Made by a program: the position numbers and the translations under genes
Assembly: GCA_017303505.1 (NCBI GenBank)
Contig: JAFLCP010000066.1
Coordinates: 1-39,896 of the forward strand
Direction of reading: 5' to 3'
Source: Planctomycetota bacterium
GTDB lineage: Bacteria > Planctomycetota > Planctomycetia > Pirellulales > Pirellulaceae
DNA length: 39,896 bases
Shown here: piece after piece, positions 33,663 to 39,896 of the stretch
How the letters are laid out: every line of letters begins with the position of its first letter
Numbering within the stretch: position 1 is the stretch's first letter
The notes under the pieces: model-generated
What the model was told of the DNA's origin: nothing
Database searches by the model: none
The model's input: only the letters and a program-made list of their open reading frames with translations

Positions 33663-34787
33663 CTAGCGCGAAAAGAAAAAGCGAGTGAGGTGATAAAAAA
33701 CAGGAGCGGCGAAGCACAAGGTATCGATTCGATCCAATACACCTGCGTGCCCCAAGACCAAGCTTCCATAGTCGGTTACACCGCGGTCGCGTTTGATGGC
33801 GCTCATCGTCATTGCGCCCAAGAAACCCATCACCGCCACCACCATAGAAAGAATTGCGGCTTCCCAAATTTCGAATGGCGTAACCCAATACAGACAAAGG
33901 CCAGCCAAGCCGGTTGCTAAGACACCGCCAAACAACCCTTCCCAGGTTCGACTCGTCGAGACGTCTTTGGCGATGACCGTTTTGCCGATCAATTGCCCAC
34001 TGACCCAAAAGAAAACTTCTGAAAGCTGACAGATCAACACAAAGAAGAACAACAAACCCGCATTGCTTCCCAGCCACCGATCACCACGACTGCTGTAAAG
34101 TTTCAAATCCAACAAAGCGGGCGCGTGACTTAACGCATAGACACAGATAAGAAGGCCAAGTTGAATCTGAGCCGAGCGTTCCAAGAACTTCTTGGGATCG
34201 CCCGCAATGGCGATACGCGCGGGGACAAACAATGAGGCATACACAGGAATCATGATGCTATAGATTCCGTAGAAATCGATGGGCCGCCCATCATGTCGAT
34301 AAACGGTTGTCCCGCCCAAACCAATCAAGACGTACTGCAGGGGAGTAAAGATCACCAACGCCCAAAACAAAGCGCGATGATCACCTCGCCGTGTCGGCGT
34401 CATGGTGATGAATTCCCGCAACGCCCAAAAAGAAACCAAACCGAATAGGACTACGGTTCCGACACGATGCAACAATAAACCGAAGACGAGAATGGCGCAC
34501 ATCAACCACCAAGCGCGGACCCGTAAGTCGAAGCGGCGGATCATGGCGGGATTGATATTGGCAGGGGGCTTTTGCTGGAGCCACTGACTCACGGCGGTCG
34601 CAATGGCCAAGGTCGCTAACACTACCCCCAGCAAAATATTGGTGGGCAAATTCAGCCAAACGGCTTGGACCACCTCCGAGACCTCATTGGAGATCTGGGG
34701 AAGTGGGCTGGGAAACCCGCTCCCTTCCGGCTTTTCCGTAGGGGGTTGACTAGCAACTTGCCCTAACAACCGAAAGAAATGATCCAT
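33663..34787 (-). CDS. cdsA: Phosphatidate cytidylyltransferase (CdsA family)
   Basis: The 374-residue membrane protein has about eight to ten hydrophobic segments. It carries the C-terminal CTP-transferase block: SEVFFWVSGQLIGKTVIAKDVS-TSRTWEGLFGG, SAIKRDRGVTDYGSLVLG and HAGVLDRIDTL. It makes CDP-diacylglycerol from phosphatidate and CTP for phospholipid synthesis. The PROSITE-type signature normally reads S-x-x-KR-x4-KD-x-G; here the K before D is T (GVTDYG). This may be a family variant or a weaker catalyst. The first about 50 residues are polar and proline-rich. It precedes tatD by nine bases and follows plsC, with a likely terminator hairpin in the gap to plsC. Confidence 0.88.
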   Translation of the reverse strand: MDHFFRLLGQVASQPPTEKPEGSGFPSPLPQISNEVSEVVQAVWLNLPTNILLGVVLATLAIATAVSQWLQQKPPANINPAMIRRFDLRVRAWWLMCAILVFGLLLHRVGTVVLFGLVSFWALREFITMTPTRRGDHRALFWALVIFTPLQYVLIGLGGTTVYRHDGRPIDFYGIYSIMIPVYASLFVPARIAIAGDPKKFLERSAQIQLGLLICVYALSHAPALLDLKLYSSRGDRWLGSNAGLLFFFVLICQLSEVFFWVSGQLIGKTVIAKDVSTSRTWEGLFGGVLATGLAGLCLYWVTPFEIWEAAILSMVVAVMGFLGAMTMSAIKRDRGVTDYGSLVLGHAGVLDRIDTLCFAAPVFYHLTRFFFSR

Positions 34788-34834
34788 GAAATGGCTATCC
34801 GTTTGGGTAGAAAATCCTAAAGCGCTGCTTGGTT

Positions 34835-34855
34835 AAAATTGGGCCGCGCGGCCAA
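34835..34855 (-). terminator. Probable weak intrinsic terminator of plsC
   Basis: On the minus strand TTGGCC-GCGC-GGCCcAA forms a GC-rich hairpin (one bulged base) followed by TTTT. It lies about 45 bases after the plsC stop and 50 before the cdsA start, so plsC may end or attenuate here. Confidence 0.45.
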
Positions 34856-34900
34856 CGAAGCACTGTGCAGCTAAGATTGAAACAGATCGGGTCGATTTGA

Positions 34901-35572
34901 TCAACTATCCTTCAATTTACGAACCGTTTCGCGAGCCCTTTTCAGAAAGTCGGCTTTGGACTCCCCTTTTTCCAAATAGATAGGACTCCCCATGGTTATA
35001 CAACTGAGCAGGGGAACCGGCAGGACCTCACCGCGCGGCAGAACGCGGTTTAGGTTGTCCATGTAGACAGGAATCAATTCAAGATCCGGGCGTTTCTTGG
35101 CCAAATAATAAAGACCACTTTTGAATTCGCCCATTTCGCCATCGCTGTTTCTGCCCCCCTCCGGGAACACAATCAAGGAATAGATATCGCCGATTTCGCG
35201 CAACATCATATCCACGGGGCTCTGATGCACTTTGATGTCATGGCGGTCGATTAGCATCGCATTGAAGGAACTGGCCAAATAACGCCGCCACGCTGTCTTG
35301 CCCCAATAGTCTTTAGCAGCCACTGGCCGGGTCAAAACTCGAAGTTCACGAGGTAACGCGGACCACAAAACGACCGCATCCAAGTGACTGGTATGGTTCG
35401 CAAAATAAACCCGCTGGCAAGTATCCGGAGCGCAATTCATCCAACGCACGGTGAACCCGCTGAGCAGCTTCGCCAAAACGGCGATAGTGGCCCCAACAAT
35501 TCGACGGTCGGACGATAGAACGGCCGGCTTGGGGCGATCTGAAGAATTGTTTACTGGAAACACTGCCGCCAT
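34901..35572 (-). CDS. plsC: 1-acyl-glycerol-3-phosphate acyltransferase (PlsC family)
   Basis: The 223-residue protein has YFANHTSHLDAVVLW (the H-x4-D catalytic motif), LIVFPEGGRNSDGEMGEFKSG (the FPEG-R motif) and LIPVYMDNLNRVLPRG. These are the conserved acyltransferase blocks of PlsC/lysophospholipid acyltransferases, which transfer a fatty acyl group to lysophosphatidate to form phosphatidate. That product is the substrate of the neighbouring CdsA, so the order suggests a lipid-synthesis unit. One membrane-associated helix (about 24-40) precedes the core. The ATG at 35572 has only a weak ribosome site. The gene is divergent from the sulfatase gene. Confidence 0.88.
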   Translation of the reverse strand: MAAVFPVNNSSDRPKPAVLSSDRRIVGATIAVLAKLLSGFTVRWMNCAPDTCQRVYFANHTSHLDAVVLWSALPRELRVLTRPVAAKDYWGKTAWRRYLASSFNAMLIDRHDIKVHQSPVDMMLREIGDIYSLIVFPEGGRNSDGEMGEFKSGLYYLAKKRPDLELIPVYMDNLNRVLPRGEVLPVPLLSCITMGSPIYLEKGESKADFLKRARETVRKLKDS

Positions 35573-35903
35573 GAAAATCGTTCTCGACTCAAAAAAATCG
35601 CGTCACATTCGAAATACTAAGGGAACAGACCCCGTCCGCCTAGCCTCATCACGCAAATCCCCTCTGCGGAGAATCGCTTTTCTCTCAAAATTCCCTCAAA
35701 TTGCCCGCAAACTCGACCTATTCGGAGAATTCGCGTCGTACAGGCCCAAATGACATACGGGTACCGAGCGGAAATTGCCCCCGGGGATAAACGTCGACAC
35801 CCACTTTTTCCCCAACGTAGCACGTCGCCCCCGCATCCTTTAGAATCGAGTTGCAGCCCCGCTCCTTTTCTCCCACATCCGCCCCCGTCCCAACCAGCAA
35901 CTA
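35573..35903. other. Divergent plsC-sulfatase intergenic region
   Basis: These 331 bases separate the two starts and must hold both promoters. The sulfatase-proximal half is C-rich on the plus strand (runs such as CCCCCG). Open frames here on both strands lack any family feature. I found no convincing -35/-10 pair or RNA gene. Confidence 0.4.
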
Positions 35904-37613
35904 ATGACATATCCACCTACCCACGTCGTTCGTAGTCTCCTATTGCTGTTTGCCAGCTTCGCCCTTTTTTCATTTAGCGCACTGGACTCACAACAGGTCT
36001 CAGCGGATGAACCCGCTCAACCGAACTTCATCGTCATCCTCAGCGACGATATGGGCTTCAGCGATTTGGGATGCTACGGTGGCGAAATCCACACACCCCA
36101 TCTCGATTCCCTGGCGAGTGGCGGACTGCGTTACACCAACTTCTACAACACAGCTCGATGTTGTCCGACGCGGGCTAGCCTTCTAACGGGTCTCTATCCA
36201 CATCAAGCGGGCATCGGGCACATGATGGATGATGCGAAGTTGCCTGGTTACCAAGGCGACCTCAACACCCAATGTCGAACCATGGCAGAAGTTTTGAAAC
36301 AGACCGGATATCGCAACTATGCGTTGGGTAAATGGCACATCACACGTCACGCGGGTGCAGCAGCGCCGAAGCACAATTGGCCATTGCAACGCGGCTTCGA
36401 TCGCTATTATGGCACCATTCACGGCGCAGGTAGTTTCTGGGATCCATCATCGTTGGTACGTGACAACACCATGATCTCCCCCTATGCCGACCCCGAGTAT
36501 GCTCCGCAAACCTATTACTACACCGACGCGATCACCGATCATGCCATTCGGTTTCTCAACGAACATCAGTCCCAATCTCCTAATCAGCCCTTTTTTATGT
36601 ATGTCGCGTTCACGGCAGCTCATTGGCCCATGCATGCCTTGCCAGAAGACATTGCCAAATACGATGGAAAGTACGATGTGGGGTATCAAGCGATTCGCGA
36701 AGCTCGCTATCGCAAAGCCATTGCGGAAGGACTCATCTCTGCCAACGAGCCCTTACCTCCCGCCGTTGGAAATTGGGACAATGTCAAGAACAAGGAATGG
36801 GAAGCGGCTTGTATGGAAGTCTACGCCGCCATGATCGACCGCATGGATCAAGGCATCGGACGATTGGTTCAACAACTCAAATCGAATCAACAATTTGACA
36901 ACACCGTCATCTTGTTCATGCAAGACAATGGCGGGTGCGCGGAAGCGATGGGCCGAACTGGCAACAAACAGCATCCCAACATCCCTCGCCCAGCGGCTCC
37001 TACTTTTCCCGCCATGAAGCCCACCGATTTTGCCGCCGCAGGGAGCGTTCCCGCGCAGACACGCGACGGCTATCCCGTTCGAATGGGAACTCAAGCGATG
37101 CCTGGACCAGCCGATACCTATGTTGGTTATGGCGAAGCCTGGGCCAATGTTTCGAATACTCCCTTACGCGAATACAAACATTGGGTTCACGAAGGTGGCA
37201 TCAGCACTCCTCTAATCGTTCATTGGCCCAAAGGAATCCAAGCGAGAGGTGAATTACGCAATCGGCCCGGCCATCTTGTGGATATCGCCGCCACGCTTTA
37301 CGACTTGGCCCAAGCCCCCTACCCTGCTGACGCAACTCCTCTAGAAGGCTTCAGCCTTCGCTCCTCCTTCGAAACCAATAACCTCGATAGAGCACCTATC
37401 TATTGGGAGCACGAAGGCAACCGAGCTGTTCGCGCAGGAAAATGGAAGCTCGTCGCCAAACACAATGATGATTGGGAGCTCTACGACCTTTCTGTCGACC
37501 GTTGCGAAAGAAACAATCTTGCCGCTGAACATCCTGAAAAGCTCGTAGAATTGATCGACTTGTATCACGCCTACGAACGCCGCGCTCTCGTCGCACCTTG
37601 GCCCCTAAAATGA
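35904..37613 (+). CDS. Secreted formylglycine-dependent sulfatase
   Basis: The 569-residue protein has a signal peptide (about 1-34, hydrophobic LLLLFASFALFSFS). The sulfatase core starts FIVILSDDMGFSDLGCYGG (Asp48 and Asp49 metal ligands). The active-site motif is TARCCPTRASLLTGLYPHQ: C86-C-P-T-R fits C-x-P-x-R, with Cys86 converted to formylglycine. YALGKWH and VILFMQDNGGCAEAM give further catalytic residues, and the C-terminal part with WKLVAKHNDDWELYDLSVD completes the arylsulfatase A-type fold. Planctomycetes carry many such enzymes for sulfated polysaccharides; the substrate is unknown. No anaerobic or aerobic formylglycine-generating enzyme is in the window. Confidence 0.93.
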   Translation: MTYPPTHVVRSLLLLFASFALFSFSALDSQQVSADEPAQPNFIVILSDDMGFSDLGCYGGEIHTPHLDSLASGGLRYTNFYNTARCCPTRASLLTGLYPHQAGIGHMMDDAKLPGYQGDLNTQCRTMAEVLKQTGYRNYALGKWHITRHAGAAAPKHNWPLQRGFDRYYGTIHGAGSFWDPSSLVRDNTMISPYADPEYAPQTYYYTDAITDHAIRFLNEHQSQSPNQPFFMYVAFTAAHWPMHALPEDIAKYDGKYDVGYQAIREARYRKAIAEGLISANEPLPPAVGNWDNVKNKEWEAACMEVYAAMIDRMDQGIGRLVQQLKSNQQFDNTVILFMQDNGGCAEAMGRTGNKQHPNIPRPAAPTFPAMKPTDFAAAGSVPAQTRDGYPVRMGTQAMPGPADTYVGYGEAWANVSNTPLREYKHWVHEGGISTPLIVHWPKGIQARGELRNRPGHLVDIAATLYDLAQAPYPADATPLEGFSLRSSFETNNLDRAPIYWEHEGNRAVRAGKWKLVAKHNDDWELYDLSVDRCERNNLAAEHPEKLVELIDLYHAYERRALVAPWPLK

Positions 37614-37630
37614 TCGGCAAAGATCTTTCG

Positions 37631-38962
37631 TTAGGCTTTGGTAAAGATGCTGTTCGCCGTGGTGCCCGAGCTATCGGAAAACCCTTCGACTTCAATTTCC
37701 ATGGAATGCAAAATACTCAAGAACATATTCGACATCCGCGTATCTTCTTTCCGCCAATACGTTCCATGCTTCAATCCCATGTTCGCTCCACCAGCGATCA
37801 AGGTTGGTAGATTCTTAGGCCAATGCGTCGTGCTGGCTCCACTACCAAAAAGAACGATGGAATTATCCAAAAGCGTACCGTCGTGATCGCGATACTCGGT
37901 GAGTCGCTTCAAGAAATAAGCAGTTTGCTCCATCAAAAAGCGATCGTATTTGGCAAATTGCAATTGCCCATCTTTGTCGCCGGCATGAGACAAATTGTGA
38001 TGTGTTCTCTCTAAACCGAGTTTGAGCGGGAAGGTATCACTAATCCCCATTCCATCTTCGCGATTGAGCATGAATGCCACAGAGCGAGTGATGTCGGCAT
38101 CAAACGCCAGCGCGATCAAATCGAACATGTTGCGATAATACTCGGCCGGTTCACCTTCATTGGTCGCGTCCAAATTGAGATGAGCATAATCCTGCTTCTT
38201 CAAAGGAACGTCGATCCACTTTTCCGCCGCAATCAGTCGCGATTCAATTTCGCTCAATGACGCCAGATATTGATCCATCCGCTCGCGATCGCTTTGCCCC
38301 AATGTTTTGTTGAAGTCATTCGCGCTTTCGAGAACCGCATCCACCAACTTCATACGCGACCGAATGCGATCCCGTTCCGCTTTCAATCCTGAAACATCGA
38401 CGCGGAACAGGCGATCGAAAACCCGGCGCGGATTGTTTTCCGCTGGAATAGGTCGACCTTGCAAATCGTAAGAAATGGTCCCCGTGCGCGATAGAAAACC
38501 AACACCTGCGTCAATCGATAGAACCAAAGATGGCTGGCGACAATGCTGCTTCGTATGCAAAGCGACAACTTGATCCAGGGCAACGGAGTTATATGTGCCC
38601 GGTTTGGGGTTATGTAACGGGGCCCCCGTTAACCACATATCCGAACATAAATGCGGATCGGCTTTGGTGCCGTTCTCGTGAAACAATCCCCCCAGAAAAC
38701 TGATTTGATCTTGAAAAGGAGCGAGAGGCTCAGTGGATTTACCTAAGACAAACCGTCCATCTTTCTCCGCCGTTGGAAAGAAACTCCAGTCATCGATTCC
38801 ATGCTCTGGTTTCGGCAAGGCCATACCGTTTGCGGTGTACAACGCGCAAAATCGTTTCGGGCGCTGGGCGACCACATCCGACCCCATCGCTTCCAATACG
38901 GGAAGCGCTAGAGCGGTGCCCGCTAGCCCCTTCAATACGGCTCGTCGATTTAGTGCTTTCAT
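37631..38962 (-). CDS. DUF1552 protein with Tat-like signal
   Basis: The 443-residue protein begins [21 protein letters not shown], a twin-arginine-type export signal (RRAVLKG plus hydrophobic region). The rest matches DUF1552 in planctomycetes: [42 protein letters not shown], and [26 protein letters not shown] near the C-terminus. Its function is unknown; it is nearly always encoded with a DUF1592/DUF1588/DUF1585 protein and is presumed to act outside the cytoplasm. GAGGAG about nine bases upstream supports the ATG at 38962. Its partner lies 100 bases upstream on the same strand, and the 3' end faces the sulfatase gene across 17 bases. Confidence 0.92.
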   Translation of the reverse strand: MKALNRRAVLKGLAGTALALPVLEAMGSDVVAQRPKRFCALYTANGMALPKPEHGIDDWSFFPTAEKDGRFVLGKSTEPLAPFQDQISFLGGLFHENGTKADPHLCSDMWLTGAPLHNPKPGTYNSVALDQVVALHTKQHCRQPSLVLSIDAGVGFLSRTGTISYDLQGRPIPAENNPRRVFDRLFRVDVSGLKAERDRIRSRMKLVDAVLESANDFNKTLGQSDRERMDQYLASLSEIESRLIAAEKWIDVPLKKQDYAHLNLDATNEGEPAEYYRNMFDLIALAFDADITRSVAFMLNREDGMGISDTFPLKLGLERTHHNLSHAGDKDGQLQFAKYDRFLMEQTAYFLKRLTEYRDHDGTLLDNSIVLFGSGASTTHWPKNLPTLIAGGANMGLKHGTYWRKEDTRMSNMFLSILHSMEIEVEGFSDSSGTTANSIFTKA

Positions 38963-39062
38963 CCTATCTGACTCCTCGTTTTCGAACCGATACCGATGGT
39001 GGCGATTCCCATTGCCTACCGAAAATCACGCGCAACGCAAACTTACTTGCTTTTATCGCTCA

Positions 39063-39896
39063 TCACTTCAATAAAAACGCATCGCTGGAAATGACACACT
39101 TCACAACATCTTGCAAACGATAACCGTCCTTTTTCAGTCCACTCAATCGCTGCTTCAAATCGAGCTCATCTTTATAAGATAATGACCTACCGTTGGCATA
39201 GATAGAGAGATGTTTGGCAACGCTAAAAGCCAGCTGCTCTTGTTTTTCGCTCAGCAAATATTCACGAAAGGCCAGAAAACCATCGATTTGTTTACCACTG
39301 GCGAGAACCGTCGTTGAATCAACTTTCTCTGAGCGGTGAAGTCCACCAGCATCAAACTCCTCAAAGGGCAAGCCCCAAGGATCAATTCCTTGATGGCATT
39401 TCGCACAACCGACCACATCTCGATGCTTTTCTAAACGCTGACGGAGTGTCAATTGAGTAAGATCTTCGAGAGCTGGAACATTCGGTGGTGGATCACCGGG
39501 TGGTTCAGCGATAATCTTGCGAGCCAACCAAGCACCCCGCTTCACCGGATTGGGTTCGCGACCGTCCGATAAGCCTGCATGTACCGCAGCAAAACTCAAT
39601 AAACCGCCTAATTCATCGCGTTGATGAACCACTGGCGTGAACTGAAGTCCTGTCTCAACTTTGTCGCCGAGCCCGTAATACGCAGCCAACACGTCATTGA
39701 CGATCACTTCGTTCGAAGAAAACAGCTCATCCAAGTTGGCATTGCCACGAACCTTCGCCAACCAAAACTCAATAGGTTCTTTCCGCAATTCACTCTTTAC
39801 TGTTCGCGTTAGCTTGGGAAACTTCTTTGCGTCCGTATTCACCACATCAAACTTATCCAAACTTAACCATTGGGAGACAAAGCTTTCTGCTCCCAA
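39063..39896 (-). CDS. DUF1592/DUF1588/DUF1585 cytochrome-like protein, C-terminal part (runs off the right edge)
   Basis: The visible 277 codons are open to the window edge, so the N-terminus lies outside. The end of DUF1592 is followed by DUF1588 with AVHAGLSDGREPNPVKRGAW and EPPGDPPPNVPALE. A heme-type CAKCH motif in VGCAKCHQGIDPWGLPFEEFD comes next, then DUF1585 (VAKHLSIYANGRSLSYKDE to VKCVISSDAFLLK). Family members are long secreted proteins with an N-terminal Planctomycete cytochrome c domain; electron transfer or a linked oxidation is inferred. It lies upstream of the DUF1552 gene on the same strand, the usual pairing. Confidence 0.92.
   Translation of the reverse strand: MGAESFVSQWLSLDKFDVVNTDAKKFPKLTRTVKSELRKEPIEFWLAKVRGNANLDELFSSNEVIVNDVLAAYYGLGDKVETGLQFTPVVHQRDELGGLLSFAAVHAGLSDGREPNPVKRGAWLARKIIAEPPGDPPPNVPALEDLTQLTLRQRLEKHRDVVGCAKCHQGIDPWGLPFEEFDAGGLHRSEKVDSTTVLASGKQIDGFLAFREYLLSEKQEQLAFSVAKHLSIYANGRSLSYKDELDLKQRLSGLKKDGYRLQDVVKCVISSDAFLLK

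Noticed and set aside
35617-35916. 99-codon minus-strand Gly/Arg-rich frame upstream of plsC
   Set aside because: Its composition reflects the C-rich plus strand, it overlaps the sulfatase start, and it has no homologue I can recognise.
1-39896. CRISPR arrays, insertion sequences, tRNA or rRNA genes
   Set aside because: Reading all intergenic stretches showed no evenly spaced direct repeats, transposase motifs, terminal inverted repeats, or TpsiC-arm-like sequence in a cloverleaf context.

Overview
The window reads as chromosomal DNA of a planctomycete, most likely of the Pirellula/Rhodopirellula type. Three things point there. The right end pairs a DUF1552 protein with a DUF1592/DUF1588/DUF1585 cytochrome-like protein, next to a secreted formylglycine-type sulfatase. 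Several secreted or coiled-coil proteins match no general bacterial family. Many genes lack a clear Shine-Dalgarno sequence. The coding potential is dense (about 33 genes), with single genes and short operons on both strands. I see no insertion sequence, prophage, CRISPR array, tRNA or rRNA.

Layout. Positions 1-151 hold the first 50 codons of dnaA (minus strand), so the left edge lies at or near the replication-initiation locus; 152-644 is a candidate origin-side spacer. Then come a GNAT acetyltransferase, a secreted double-PDZ protein whose 3' end overlaps a planctomycete-type secreted protein, and a THUMP-like methyltransferase. From 5611 to 8662 (minus) lie hemW, an RNase Z-like hydrolase and scpA. 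A UvrC-like half-protein (plus) meets a large DsbD-like thiol:disulfide transporter (minus) at 10140-10159. Next are an aminoglycoside-phosphotransferase-like kinase divergent from a zinc-ribbon/TerB-like protein, a creatininase-family amidohydrolase, an SMP-30/gluconolactonase-family secreted protein, and an 1108-residue transglutaminase-DUF2126 protein.

20950-23685 is pyruvate phosphate dikinase, with a recognisable promoter, leader hairpin and intrinsic terminator. It is divergent from a coupled pair: a CbiX-type chelatase and an MfnE/COG2054-like small kinase. An orphan ParA ATPase, yacG, a PAP2 phosphatase, two lineage-specific proteins and an inositol monophosphatase follow. The minus-strand stretch 30236-35572 carries folA, mqnE (futalosine menaquinone route), a CPYVKH-type thioredoxin-like protein, tatD, cdsA and plsC, covering folate, quinone and phospholipid metabolism. 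The right end is the sulfatase and the DUF1552/DUF1592 pair.

The most unusual signals are short degenerate tandem repeats that start at gene stop codons (hemW, the transglutaminase, tatD), the partial dnaA at the left edge, the UvrC-like half-protein, and the cbiX/MfnE-like operon. No wholly new multi-gene defence or mobile system is evident.
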